Source: Diphasiastrum complanatum (lineage: Eukaryota > Streptophyta > Lycopodiopsida > Lycopodiales > Lycopodiaceae). From it: DNA of 64,000 nt. A program made the position numbers and the translations under genes. The DNA lies in NCBI GenBank assembly GCA_029204225.1, contig CM055100.1:58836975-58900974 (forward strand). Reading direction: 5' to 3'. The notes beneath the pieces are model-generated. The model made no database searches and was not told where the DNA came from. It was given only the letters and a program-made list of their open reading frames with translations. Below, in pieces: positions 25,580 through 37,747 of the stretch. Positions within the stretch are counted from its first letter, which is position 1. The number at the start of each line of letters is the position of its first letter.

Positions 25580-26148
25580 TTGAGTATGAAGTCTCTCTTG
25601 AGAACATAGATGATGTTCTTAAAAGGTTGAAATTGCTTTTAAATGAATTAGAAAGCAAATGGTTATTTCATCAAATGTATGCTCTTAAGTCATGTAAGAG
25701 CAAAAGTGATTTGTTCACTCATAGTTTGAAAATTTGTATTGAGGCAAATTGTAAACTCTTTATGAGAGTAAGTGAATCATCTTCTAAAGACACTTATCTC
25801 CATAATGAAGTATTTAGCCTCATTGGATCTGAGATTAGCATGGCAAACAAGCATGAAGATATGATGCAAACACTTTGTTATTATAGCATGCATAGTCTTG
25901 CCAATTTGGATGAGTCTAATTCTCTAGATCGTGGTAACATGATGTTAGATCTTTGTGATCCTAATAAATCAAGAAGAAATCTTTATTTTCTCATGAAGGA
26001 GTATGCACATGAAGAAGGAGCAAGCCTCAAGGTCAAGCATCTACATGAAAATTGGAAGGAATCAATTTTGGAGGTGCTAGGATGGTGTAAAGCTCTCAAG
26101 CTCATCAAAGATGTCAACATCAAAGAAGCACTATCATGGATATGGTGA
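25441..26148 (+). CDS. Element C ORF2: second copy of the unknown module
   Basis: Overlaps ORF1 in another frame and is open from 25441 to TGA 26146-26148. It begins like the copia linker/RT start (GKEEHISYGIHHILTSLVSF) and then repeats the ORF1 module: ICFGEIIASQNWSKAILVEY and LKICIEANCKLFMRVSESS against SILKASCKLLMRISEAS in ORF1. No RT catalytic residues (YVDD) are present. It ends about 140 bp before the 3' LTR. Function unknown; possibly degenerate RT-derived sequence kept open. Confidence 0.45.
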   Translation: MWLTFQGKEEHISYGIHHILTSLVSFDKSICFGEIIASQNWSKAILVEYEVSLENIDDVLKRLKLLLNELESKWLFHQMYALKSCKSKSDLFTHSLKICIEANCKLFMRVSESSSKDTYLHNEVFSLIGSEISMANKHEDMMQTLCYYSMHSLANLDESNSLDRGNMMLDLCDPNKSRRNLYFLMKEYAHEEGASLKVKHLHENWKESILEVLGWCKALKLIKDVNIKEALSWIW

Positions 26149-26288
26149 TTTCCGATCAACATCAAGCTCATTGGCTGATCTTCACACCTTTTGAACCAGC
26201 AAAGACCAATTCAGCCCATGGAGTCAAGTTCAAGATCATCATGTTTTCCATCAAGCTAGATTTACCAAGCTAGATTTTTGAGGAGGAG

Positions 26289-27112
26289 TATGAAAAATGC
26301 AAAAATAAGCTTGGTAGAGGCCAAAAATCTTGTATATAGATAAACACACATGTGTGGAGCCTGTTCCCATGTGTGAAACTAGTGTACTTGTCATGTACCA
26401 TAATCATATATGTTGTACATATGATTTAATTCAAGTTCTAGTGGCTAAAAAGGCCAAAAACTAGTTTTCTAGACATATGACACATGGCATCAATCTATTG
26501 ATTGTGTGAGCCACATCCTTTGGTTAGGTGTCATATCCCATGTGTAGAGGACAGCTCACGTGTGTGGAATAAGCTGAAGTAGGCGAATTTTGAGTTCTAG
26601 AAGATTTCCAAGTAGATCTCCATATAGAAGGAAAATAGTGCTCAAAATAGAAGGTTTTGTCCAAGTGTTAGTTTTGCATGATGAATCATCATATGAAAAA
26701 GCACCTTCACACATGTGGGATCAGAGGGATGATCAATACCACGAGCTCCCACTTATTGTATATATAGAGCCACATTTGGCCATAATCATTGTGAGACACC
26801 AATCTTGGTTTTGGAAGCAATTTTGAGTGATTCTCTCCATTTGTCTACATTTGTTTTGATTGTTTTGAGGTTCTATCAATGTGTACTTGAGTTTCAGGTT
26901 GGAGTCCGTACTTAGACAGTGTTTCACACGTGTGAAACCATAAAGTACACTTACCTTCAATTAATGATTGTTCTTGTTAGGATTTTGTGTCTAGAATTGA
27001 TCTAGATTGATCTTAATCTGAAGTAGATTGATAGATCAAGTAATCTAACAACCAATCCCTCTTGAGGATCAAATTAGGATCCACTCTTGGTCCTTTTTGT
27101 ACTTTTTTCACA
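26289..27112 (+). repeat. LTR C, 3' copy
   Basis: Preceded by the purine tract GAGGAGGAG. CACACGTGTG at 26925-26934. Flanked on the right by TGACA, matching TGACC before the 5' LTR at four of five positions. Confidence 0.92.
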
Positions 27113-28230
27113 TGACAAACCTGATACACTGCTCCACAGCTACAATGGCTTGATCAAAATTGACTTACTGACTGCAAAACCGCAAAATCATCACACTCAC
27201 CACTCTCCAAGAGTCTCCAAAGTGTGATTATTGACCCATTCTTCATCCTCTGCATGTCCCACACACAGCTCGTCCAATGCAAGTCCGCTATCTTGCCCAA
27301 TGGCTTCCAACTAGCACCACTTCACACTTCCATCACCTGTGACTGCCAATATGTGTGTACCTCCAAGCTAGTCCATATTTCTCTCTGAACGAGAAATTTC
27401 CAAGCTACAGATGCGTGTGTCAATGCAGCTATCACCTGACTCGACAATGCCACTATCGATCATACCTATGAGAGCATTCCTCCAAAACGCCACCTGACGT
27501 TGGTTGGTTCGAACCCCAAGAGTTGAACTTGATCACAAGAATTTTTCACCTGTAACCGGCATACCATGCCTACCTCTCACTTGTGATTGTTTTCCCTCTC
27601 AAAATTGTTGCCAATGATGAGTAGTCATGCCGCCAAACTGCACTTCCATCGCCAATACTAGCTTTCTCCACACAATTCCGCTACCATTCGCTCCCATACT
27701 GCAGTTACCACCACCTTGTTACCCTTTCAGGAGTAAGTAATAATGATTCCGAAGTGATTATGCCTGAATGTACCGCCCTGTAGCAGGTTTCACCAGCCAA
27801 AACTTTCTCCAAATTTGGCCGCACGGTACCCAAATGGCAAAAGTAGCCCATCACTAGGTCACCCGCACTCCGCTCGATAGAATGGTGATGAAAACACCCC
27901 AAAACGCCTTTCTACCTACTCTGTGACGTCGCTCTATCCGCTGGCTCTGAGCAGCCAGTTTCAAAGGTCAATTTGGCCCAATAATGGCCAAAAAAGGTGC
28001 CTTCTAGCTAAAGTCAGTCCCTTACAAAGAAATAGCTTGCATTTTGAACTGAATTTTCATTCTAAAATTTTTTTAATGAAGAAAGAGCATTTCCTGCCCT
28101 TCGGGTCCCTTCAGCATTTCAGTCTGAAAATTTTTAATGAGAATTCTTCAGAAATGGCCTTCATTTTTTATAGGCCCTTTCAAATACATCCAGGCCATTG
28201 CCTAGCATCTTATATGGATCTAACATTCTT
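27113..28230. repeat. Repeat family D, right part
   Basis: Continuation of the C/A-rich sequence interrupted by element C. A B-box-like GGTTCGAACCCC occurs near 27508 but without a convincing A box. No gene is seen. Confidence 0.45.
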
Positions 28231-28286
28231 GATGTTGATGTAAAGGATCCTACTTTAGATGGTGATGATGATGGACCTTCATCAAG

Positions 28287-28730
28287 ATGCCTTCAAGACT
28301 CACATATGTTGAAAAGGGTAAGCAAGTAGTTTCTGAAAATTATGTTGGCTTCTTAACCTCTTTTGATGAACCTACAACTGTAGATGAAGCAAGGAAAGAA
28401 GAGGAGTGGATCCAAGCAATGGATCTTGAGTATCAAGCTCTTATGAAGAATGAAACGTCTATTGGTGAATCTTCTTGTGTATATGATGCTATGCAAGTAG
28501 ATGGATGTTTTCATAATTTTACAACAAGTACTGGATCTGGAAAACAAAGTTTGTTCAATGACTTTGATGGTCAAGTTGAAGATCAAGAGGTTGATCTCAA
28601 AGGGCTTCAACTAGTCAAAAGCGAAGTTGGCAATTTGGAGCTAGTCAAGAGCATCAAAGGAGAGTCAATTGGCAAAGATGTTATGGATCTATTTTTGCAG
28701 GTAATTGAAGACTCAATTAAGGTCAAATGA
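28287..28730 (+). pseudogene. Element B RT-linker remnant with unrelated C-terminus
   Basis: MPSRLTYVEKGKQ and EPTTVDEARKEEEWIQAMDLEYQALMKNET are the classic copia linker and first RT residues. Instead of the expected TW.LV.LP block the frame runs into SSCVYDAMQVDGCFHNF and a Glu/Lys/Val-rich tail to a stop at 28728-28730. So RT has been replaced or deleted after about 55 residues. Confidence 0.6.
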
Positions 28731-28763
28731 GCATCAAGGAAGTGTTGTTCAAGTCTACTTTAC

Positions 28764-29234
28764 TTGTTCTATCTCATGTTTGAGCATTTTCATGTGGATG
28801 TGTGCAAATTGTCAAGATATGGTAAAACTAGCTACATTGGTGAGCATCATTTTGATGTTGGATTTGTACTAGCATTCTTGGCTGGTTTTGTTTATGGAAA
28901 TGAAGCTATTGGAGGTTCATTATATCACTCATCCATGGCTAAGTTCTCAAGTGTTGAGCTACTTAGTGCCAATGTTTGGAGATTGTCAATTTTTGGTGAA
29001 TTCATGGTCATTTTCTTGTGTCAAGTAGATCTTGAATATGGACTAGTGCAACCTACTTGGTTTATGGAGTCATGTGGTGCTGGATTTGCATCATTGATGT
29101 ACTCAATTACTCATGGATTTCAAGGTTTGATGGTTTCTTGTGGCAAGATGGAGATGGAGGCTCATTCATGGAGTTCGATGGTGGATACATGGCAACAAGG
29201 ACAAAGAAGGAGGAGATATGGAAGCAAATATTGA
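28764..29234 (+). CDS. Hypothetical ORF in element B (156 residues)
   Basis: Open from 28764 to TGA 29232-29234. The product is hydrophobic in its first half (FVLAFLAGFVYGNEAIGG) and ends RRRRYGSK. No family recognised. Its place between the RT linker and the 3' LTR is where RT-RNase H should be. A further frame at 29284-29526 includes SEASQVDT, also found in element C ORF1 (SEASKVDT), so elements B and C share some of this interior. Confidence 0.3.
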   Translation: MFYLMFEHFHVDVCKLSRYGKTSYIGEHHFDVGFVLAFLAGFVYGNEAIGGSLYHSSMAKFSSVELLSANVWRLSIFGEFMVIFLCQVDLEYGLVQPTWFMESCGAGFASLMYSITHGFQGLMVSCGKMEMEAHSWSSMVDTWQQGQRRRRYGSKY

Positions 29235-29521
29235 TCACTCACATTTATTGTTTGTTTGCTGTATTTTTTCATAGAGTTCAAAGTTGGAAGCATCATGGAG
29301 TCATTTCATTTACATTTTATTCAATTCTTCATGTACTAGTTACTTCTTGACATGTAAAATTGATGTAAGAAATAGTGAAGCATCCCAAGTGGACACTATT
29401 CTCTATATCAATTGTGAAAGTTTCTTTAGAACATTAGAAAGGAGGTCTATACTTAGGATGGAGATCATTCTAGAGATGGATCAAAGTTCTATGGTTAAGC
29501 TAAAACTAGTTGAAGAGGGAG

Positions 29522-30320
<799 letters not shown>

Positions 30321-31033
30321 AGTATAACTCGTCATTCACCATTTTAGCACTTTTTGTTGTCTACTTAACTTGCCATCAGAGCAATGTGATCAGAGACCTT
30401 AGACCTATCATACTGGAGCTCAGCGAATTATAAAGTTATAACTCGCCTATTTGAATTTCCAACCAATTTTTTAGTTTCCCTCCATTTTATAACTCGCCGA
30501 ACATAACTTGGCATCAACAAATTATAACTCACCATTAGATATTTGGCCTTCAGACACCCTCTAGACAGTCTTTTCTCAGACCGACGATTATAACTCGCCA
30601 ATTATAACTCACCACCAATGAAAATCTAGTATTTTCCTGATATTTTGACATTCAGAATCCATCCATTTTTTTCCATCGTTCCCGATTGCCTTTTGGATTG
30701 CCTTTACGCCATCGTCCATCCATTCTCCTTTTTATTTTGATCACAATCTCATTTTGATCCAAGATCATCATCATTTCATTTTGATCCGCACTCAGATCCA
30801 ACATTTGATCGCCAAATACAGAAAAGATCTACGAAAATATCTTAAAAAAATAACAAGAAAAAGATCAAAAACAACCGAAAAACAAAAATATAAAAAATAG
30901 TCTTGAAATCTGTTCTTGTGTATGCATCTGAGATCGGGTAGGATAATGCACCCTGGATCTCCTTGAACTAGAAGAATTCGTCAACATACCGATCAAAATA
31001 TTACTTGAACCATTTGACATAGATCCACCCCCG
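30321..31033 (+). repeat. Gypsy H leader, right part, with TATAACTCGCC repeats
   Basis: At least six more TATAACTCGCC-like units between 30321 and 30610, then AT-rich leader up to the gag ATG. Continuous with 16148-16373 before element B inserted. Confidence 0.7.
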
Positions 31034-31450
31034 ATGGACAATCCTAGGCCATTCGTACCCCACGTAGTCCAGAATTTCTCGAAGATCGACCTTCCACGGT
31101 TTGATGGAAAGGGAGATCCGCGACAATTTCTACATATCTACACCCAAGCGTGTAGAGCCTACGGAGACGACAGCCCGCAAGAGCTACTAAAATATTTCAA
31201 TCTACGCCTAACTAACACTGCAAAAGATTGGTATTTCAATCTTGAACAGAACAAACGAGACGATTGGAATATTTTACAAGCTGAGTTTATCACTCGCTTC
31301 AAAACCACCCGCTTCCTTTCTGATCCATTCTTGCAACTTGGATGAATCCGTATGGATAAGAAAAACAAGTCCCTACGTGACTACATAGAAAGGATCAAGA
31401 GATTGCATGGTGGATGCGACCCTGATAGCATTCGAGTTATTACTCACACA
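31034..31450 (+). pseudogene. Ty3/gypsy gag (element H), interrupted
   Basis: ATG at 31034, MDNPRPFVPHVVQNFSKIDL. The retrotransposon Gag core follows: RFDGKGDPRQFLHIYTQAC, TNTAKDWYFNL and WNILQAEFITRF, the standard order in plant gypsy capsid. TGA at 31343-31345 then the same frame continues RDYIERIKRLHGGCDPDS until the LTR of element E begins at 31451. The rest of this element is not seen in the window. Confidence 0.85.
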
Positions 31451-32046
31451 TGTCAAGATACCATTCACACATGTGGATAAGCTTCTAGAAGATAAGATAG
31501 GAAGATTCCATTAGATCCTATTTTATAGGGAATATTCCTATAAATGTGGAAGACTAGCTTTTTGTTTTCTAGCCAAAGAGAATAGTCAACTTTGGGAAAT
31601 GAGCACATATGGCTCCCATTGGTGGATCTGAATGACTAGGCAATCTTCACACGTGTGAAGGCTTTCTGGACAGTACACAGGTCATGGATGTACTTGATCT
31701 ATAAAGAGATCAACCATTTCAATGAGAATTTGATGTGACATTGGCAAATTCTAGTTTTTTTGAGATTTCCACATTTGTCTTGAGTTTTGATGAATGAAAT
31801 GCATTTGAATGTTAATGTACTTTACTCTCTATAAACAGGCCGTACAGGTACTGTCCTCCACACGTGTGAGGTCGCTCATCCATGTTTTTGATCATTTGAT
31901 CCATTGCTCTTGCTTAAATCATAGTGTAAAACATCTAGATCAAGATCTAACATCTAGAAGTTGATAGATCTTTGGATTAAGCAATCAATAACTCTTAATG
32001 ATTGATAGTACAATCAATATTTGTCCTTTTTCTCTGAAAATTGACA
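31451..32046 (+). repeat. LTR E
   Basis: Perfect inverted terminal hexamers TGTCAA and TTGACA. Contains CACACGTGTG at 31648-31657 and 31859-31868; another is in the leader at 32211-32220. Confidence 0.8.
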
Positions 32047-32635
32047 TGGTATCAGAGCCAAGTCTAAGAGTGATCTAAATGATCCATAGTACTCGAGAAA
32101 TCATTAACAATTTGTTGTTTTTGAGTTCTAATTGAGAGGGCGAGTTCAAAGAGAGAAGTAACATCATTGTTTTTGGTCAAGATCGATTTGTGGGCTGCTG
32201 AAATACTGTCCACACGTGTGAAACCACACGACAACCTTCAAATTAACTTCCATAAGTGTTTTTGATCCAAAAAAGTGCATACTAGTCCAAAATTCAAGGT
32301 TTTTAGTGCATTGTCTAGATCTAGGATCAATCTATTGAATGCTAATGATCAAATAGTGATTTGAGTCATTAAAGCAATTCATTCTGAAGCATTAGATCAG
32401 ATATTTAAGGCTGATTTGTTCAGATCTTAAGTGTGTGTGAAATATCAAACCAATTTGAACTAGAATCAACTTCTTTGAGGAGTGAATTGCTAGGATATTT
32501 GTAGTTGATCTATTATATCATCATCCTATTGAACTAGGATTGATTGGGCCAAGATTAGAAGCTTCTTGGAAGCTAGAAATCTATCATCACACCTTATCAA
32601 GAGAACTTTGTGTAGCTCATAGGCTTTCATTCAAA

Positions 32636-33235
32636 ATGACATCCATGGGTGGATATATGTTAGAATCTAGTGAGAGCCTAACTTCCACAAACTATTCCAT
32701 TTGGAAAGTAAGAATGGAATCACTAATAGTGTTTCATGATCTCTTTGATATTGTCTTAGGAGTTGAGGAAGAGCCTCAAGCTCCCCAAGAACAACTAAAG
32801 TACAAGAAGAGGGTTAGATTAGCCCTACATTGCTTGAAGTTGAATGTAAGCAATGACCTCTTGAAGGAGGTGGCTTCTTGTACCACATCAAAAGAGGCTT
32901 GGGATTCACTAAAGAACATCTATAAATCCAATAACACTTCAAGAGTGCTTACGCTAAGAAACTTGATCTTGCAAAGCATGAGGGGAAGTGGAGAAAATGG
33001 ACAAGAGTATGTCCTAAGGATAAAATCCTTGAACAAAGAATTGGGATCTATAGGAGAGAAGATCCAAGATAATGAACTAGTACAAGTAATCTTGAATGGA
33101 TTAGGAGATGAGTTCTCTAATCTAGTTCAATCTTTTGCTATTCAAGACCAACTTCCATCAATTGAAAAATTGCATAATGTTCTTGTGGCCGAGGAGAGTA
33201 GGATTCTACACCTCAAAACAATAATGGGGTCCTAA
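32636..33235 (+). CDS. Element E gag (UBN2-type)
   Basis: The in-frame ATG at 32636 begins MTSMGGYMLESSESL, matching the Gag starts of elements A and C; the frame is also open upstream to 32540. It continues NYSIWKVRMES, CTTSKEAWDSL, TSRVLTLRNLILQSMRG and LVQVILNGLGDEFSNLVQS to a stop at 33233-33235. This is the best preserved Gag in the window, about 200 residues before the knuckle domain, which lies in another frame just downstream. Confidence 0.85.
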   Translation: MTSMGGYMLESSESLTSTNYSIWKVRMESLIVFHDLFDIVLGVEEEPQAPQEQLKYKKRVRLALHCLKLNVSNDLLKEVASCTTSKEAWDSLKNIYKSNNTSRVLTLRNLILQSMRGSGENGQEYVLRIKSLNKELGSIGEKIQDNELVQVILNGLGDEFSNLVQSFAIQDQLPSIEKLHNVLVAEESRILHLKTIMGS

Positions 33236-33239
33236 TCAC

Positions 33240-33604
33240 TACATAATGGTGATGAGAAAGCAAACTTCACATCTAAAGGCAAGAAGAAGTTTCATCCTTT
33301 CAAGAAGAACCAAGGCAAGGAGGCCAAGGCAAAGGATGGAGCATCTACCTCCAAAGGGAAGCAAAAGAACAAAGCAAAGTTGAAGTGTTTCTTTTGTGGG
33401 AAGAAAGGACACTTTGCTTCCGAATGCTATAAGAAGAAGAATGCACAAGGGAATGAAGATCAAGGCAATCTTGCACAAGGGGAGGAGGAAGAGGATGGCT
33501 TCAACACATCCTTGATGGTAGCACCTACACCAACATCAAGCCAAGAGACATGGTGGATTGATAGTGGGGCTAGTTCCCACATGTATAGTGAAAATAGCAA
33601 ATGA
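33240..33604 (+). pseudogene. Element E Gag knuckle and protease start
   Basis: Lys-rich stretch then CFFCGKKGHFASEC (CX2CX4HX4C) at about 33386-33427, Glu-rich linker and WWIDSGASSHMYSENSK at 33551-33601 with the catalytic Asp intact, followed by TGA at 33602-33604. The rest of protease and all of integrase are missing: the next residues (IFDPISKKVKVSKD) belong to the block after integrase. Confidence 0.8.
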
Positions 33605-33655
33605 TATAGGATATTTGATCCTATTTCAAAGAAAGTAAAAGTTAGCAAGGATGAC

Positions 33656-34460
33656 TTGTTTTATGAATCTCAAAGTTACAAGTTGTCTCCAAATTCATCT
33701 AATCTCTTAGGTGATGAAGATCTTGAAACACCCGAGGAGGAGCCTCTTGAAAATGATCTTTTGGAAGATCAAAATCAAGTGCCAAAGGAGCCGAGAAGAT
33801 CCACAAGGAGCAAGGCCGAGCCTTCAAGGCTCACATACTTTGAGAAAGGAAAGCAAAGGGAAGACACATCTCCTTCTACCTCTTACTCTTTTCTAACCAC
33901 AATGCTTGAAGAGCCATCATGTTATGCAAGTAGATTACAAGTTTGGAGAGATGCAATGCAAGTAGAGTTTGATGCTTTGATAGATAGTCAAACTTGGAAT
34001 CTTGTACACCTTCCATATGGGAAGAAGCCACTTGCATGTAAGTGGATCTATAGATTAAAGTACAATCAAGATGGATCTATAAGTAAGTACAAAGCTAGAT
34101 TGGTTGCTAAGGGGTTTCTTCAAACTAAAGGCATAGATTATGAAGAAACTTTTGCTCTTGTAGCAAAACTTGTAACCATTAGATTAATCATTTGTATTGC
34201 TACTTTATTCAAGTGGAATCTCTATCAAATGGATGTGACAAATGCTTTTTTGAATGGCTATTTGGAGGAGGAAATATACATGTTGCAACCCGAGGGCTTC
34301 ATGAAGGATGGTGAGGAGGACAAGGTTTGCCACTTAAGGAAGAGCCTATATGGCTTGAAGCAAGCACCTAGAGTTGGTACTCTAGGTTGCATGATTTCTC
34401 TACTCACTTGGCTTTGTGATTAGCTCTTATGAGCCTTCTTTGTACATCAAATGTAATGAT
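33656..34460 (+). pseudogene. Element E reverse transcriptase, truncated
   Basis: Linker (PRRSTRSKAEPSRLTYFEKG), then copia RT in order: WRDAMQVEFDALIDSQTWNL, CKWIYRLKYNQDGSISKYKA, RLVAKGFLQTKGIDYEETF and QMDVTNAFLNGYLEEEIYM, whose Asp is the first RT catalytic residue, then LRKSLYGLKQAPR. A frameshift at about 34371 precedes the block that would read YSRLHDF; homology ends near 34460, before the YVDD box. Inactive. Confidence 0.9.
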
Positions 34461-34611
34461 GGATAAAAGAGACGAAAATCTGTTGAAACTAAAAACATAT
34501 AGTGCGACTAACAAGACGAAGGAGGACTTTGCCAATAGCTATAAATAGTTGTTCATATTCATATAGATTAATTCATTGAAAATGAGAATTATCAGAAGCG
34601 TTTGAATAGTT

Positions 34612-34814
<203 letters not shown>

Positions 34815-35007
34815 CTGCGAGCTTGAACACTCCTGAGCATTCTAGCTCATTTCTTAGAATTGTTTTAGAGATTGCTATTCGCTACTGCTCATCAGCATTG
34901 CGCATTAATTTAGACTTTCAATAAGCAAGGGAGGTGTTTCTTGCTTTGCATGTACTATTGATGGTTCCACAAGTTACATTTGGCTATGTCTTGTCTCTTC
35001 AAGTTTT

Positions 35008-35382
35008 ATGGTGCATGTGTATGTTCCATCATGCAAAACTTTATGGAGTTATGGAGCTAATGGAAGGAGTGCACTATATGGAGTCTTGTTCAGTTATAAG
35101 CCTAAGGTTGTGTACCTTAGTGTTCTTGAAAATTATTGCTTTGCATGTGGTTTCTTGGAAGGAAAGAAGGATGGAGATCCTAGTCTATGGATCATGATTG
35201 GATTCTTATCTACCAAGGAAGGCTACATAGCCTTTACACTCTCTATCTCGAAGGCGTTTGAGCATGGAGAAGCTGTTTATTTTAAAGATCTATTTTCTAT
35301 CTTGGAAGGGGCCCAGAGCACATCATCTTATGATGCATCACAAGTCATTGCTATGGTGAGTAATCAAGTTGTGCTTTGGTAA
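35008..35382 (+). CDS. Hypothetical ORF, 124 residues
   Basis: Open frame inside the LTR-like block; contains SYGANGRSALYGVLFSY and GDPSLWIMIGFLSTKEGYI. A second frame (34934-35197) overlaps it. No family recognised; could be captured host sequence or chance. Confidence 0.25.
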   Translation: MVHVYVPSCKTLWSYGANGRSALYGVLFSYKPKVVYLSVLENYCFACGFLEGKKDGDPSLWIMIGFLSTKEGYIAFTLSISKAFEHGEAVYFKDLFSILEGAQSTSSYDASQVIAMVSNQVVLW

Positions 35383-36443
35383 TGTCAATGTCAAAATTGG
35401 ATCTCATTCTATTTTGCTTGTTTTGATATTCTCTCTCTAACTCGAGTAGAAGGCATTCTTCATACATTATTTTGCTTATGTTTTCTCTCTATTTGTGAGG
35501 AAATTGTATTGCTTTGATCTGTAGCTTTCTAGATTGTGCTCTAGCCTCAGATCTGTTGCAGGGTTGCTCTACAGGTGATCTGTGTGCCACCACAAAGCAT
35601 GGTCAAGATCATTCACACATTTCTTGTGGTTCCCCACACGTGTGAACTTGTTGGATTTTTCACACGCCATGCATGAAAGGTTTTCTTTCTAGACACACGA
35701 ATTATTTTCATTCGTTTCCTTTCGAGCTAGATCTATCTTGTGCATACCACTTTCCGACAAATACAATGTGAAGTAACACAATACATGAAACCACACAAGG
35801 GAGAACACTCAGAGAGAAAAGATAGAAATATACTGCAGATGAGGTTCTTCTTGAAAATGGACTCTTCCACTCCTATATATACTTGGAGTGGTGGTCACTT
35901 ACAAAAAGACATTATGGGACTAAATTAACTTTGAATCACATTGGTGCCATGGGACAAACCCCCAATAGGCCTTTGTGACTAACTTTTACATAACTTGAAA
36001 TTACATATTTATGTGCAGTGCCCATGGCAATTTAAACTTAGAACTAAATAACTTAAGCCAATACGGATAACGTAAAAGCCTAAACTTGATGGGCAAGTTC
36101 TACGTTCAAATCCTATCCTGCTTGTAATTTTTAAGATGTTTCGCAGAATGGCTAGCATATTCTTTGGAATATCAACCTACATTTTTACACATAGAAAATT
36201 TGATATTCCCTCATTATTTATTTTGATAAAAAGAATGTTCAGGATCCAATGCTAGCTGCAACAAATTAGAATCAATGCTGAAAAGAATATAAACATCAAT
36301 AAAAGCCATCAAAACTAAACCAGAAAAACTTACTTATTTTCATATGGAATCAAATAAATTTTAGCCACTGGACTACAGTCGATGAAATAAACAGTTGCAT
36401 CAAAATCGGCCTCCTTTGCCTTCATTGCAGTCATGAAGAAAGA

Positions 36444-37165
36444 CTCATCTCCCACGCTCAAAATCGATATCGAAAGGCCAATATCGATTTTCAGCGTAGG
36501 AGATGAGTTTGGGAAAATAGACAACGGATCTGCGCTCGAAAGCGATATTATTGAAAAAGAATCGTATCGTTCTTGAGAGCAGAGGGCATGGGTAGAATGA
36601 AGAGAATAAGGTAGCACGCTTGAGAGCAATATTAAAATGCAAGAGTGAATTTTTTGCACGAAAAAATGAGTTATGTCTGAAGAGTAGATATGAAAAAATT
36701 TTGCGCGTGCAAAAGGCGGTTGTTGACATGTGGCAAAATTTTACAGGTCCACGTGTGCATCCGTACATGTAATTATGACCTATTTATTATGGGCACGTGG
36801 GAGGTCACATGTGGAATAATCGGATGTTGACATGTGTCAATTGTCGATCATTCCATGTACGACGAATCTTTTGCAGCAAATCATTGATCACCACTTGTCA
36901 AATCGATCAGATTCCACATGTGCAAATTTTTTTTAATAAATAGATGATTTCTAACACACATTTTCAAGAAAAATTTGGGATTTCTGCGTCTGATGTCATT
37001 TTCAAGTGCACTCTTTCAATTGTGTAACCTCAATTCATACTTTTGCGCTTGAAAGCGATATTGCTCGGGTATCGCTTTCAAGCATGCCCAATGATTTGAT
37101 TCGACTGCTACTTACATATCCGTGCTTGAAACCGATAGAGAATTGACTATCATATGTTTCAAACA
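36444..37165. repeat. Stem-loop cluster 1 (GCGCTTGAAAGCGATAT arms)
   Basis: Four stem-loops: arms 36444-36470 and 36481-36507 (25 of 27 bases pair, 10-nt loop); about 36530-36547 with 36566-36583 (imperfect); 37047-37060 with 37070-37083 (14 of 14 pair, 9-nt loop); about 37118-37135 with 37147-37165 (imperfect). Arm consensus is TGCGCTTGAAAGCGATAT. An unpaired variant is at 36614-36633. Between the second and third the DNA is rich in CACATGTG and CACGTG-like motifs. See cluster 2 at 45042-45830. Confidence 0.75.
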
Positions 37166-37747
37166 TGATTGAGATCTCATTTTGATCCAAGGACAATGTT
37201 GACAGTTACATACTATGTACATAAACGATTAAGCTTCAAAACAATGATCACCTACTATAGGATGAATTAGATAGTTGTAGTTAATCATTTGTAATCATTT
37301 ATCATTAGTTACAAGTAGATTGCTCCTTTAAAGTAAAAACAATTGTGTAGCAGTTTACAAGGCCAATGCAAGGTAGATCATTTTGTGTACTTCGATCTTT
37401 TTCAAAATCACCTTTGCTTAATTTGAAATACTCAATTCTTGTCTCATATCACTAATAATTGTATTTTTCAGCTCTACTATTTATGCAATCACATTCTCTA
37501 ATTCATTTTTTCTTATTTGTTGACTGCCATACTACAAATCTTTGGATAGGTTTATAATTCCACTACCAACGTCCATTCTCACTTTCTTTGTTTCATTCCG
37601 ATTTGCCACACAAGATCAGAGTGAATTCTCTATTTTCAATCAAAGTGAATCAAATATTGTCGTATTTTTATCAAGACATCAATTGGAAGTGCACATTTAG
37701 AAGGCGTCACTTGGTCTTTGATTTCTATTAGAGATTGACCCTCCAAG

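Larger units (their letters stand above)
21764..27112 (+). mobile_element. LTR element C, complete and probably young
   Basis: LTRs at 21764-22594 (831 bp) and 26289-27112 (824 bp) are near identical by eye; they start TGTGAAAAATGC (TATGAAAA in the 3' copy) and end TTTTTCACA or TTTTGCACA. Target duplication is TGACC/TGACA. Primer site TGGTATCAGAGCC is at 22595; purine tract GAGGAGGAG is at 26280-26288. The interior has no integrase or recognisable reverse transcriptase, so it must have moved using another element's enzymes. A rearranged copy is at 48707-49967. Confidence 0.92.
31451..34460 (+). mobile_element. Copia element E, 3' end missing
   Basis: LTR 31451-32046 (TGTCAAGATACC to AAATTGACA, 596 bp), primer site at 32047, gag, protease box, then directly RT. 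Integrase is deleted and the sequence departs from RT at about 34460. No second copy of the LTR is in the window. It is inserted in the gypsy H gag. Confidence 0.8.

Noticed and set aside
27499-27512. GGTTCGAACCCC as a Pol III B box
   Set aside because: No A box at the right distance and no flanking duplication seen.
36063-36115. tRNA-like segment with a B-box (GTTCAAATCC) and GGATA/TATCC ends
   Set aside because: Only about 54 nt between the ends and no proper D or anticodon arm, so neither a tRNA gene nor a clear SINE.
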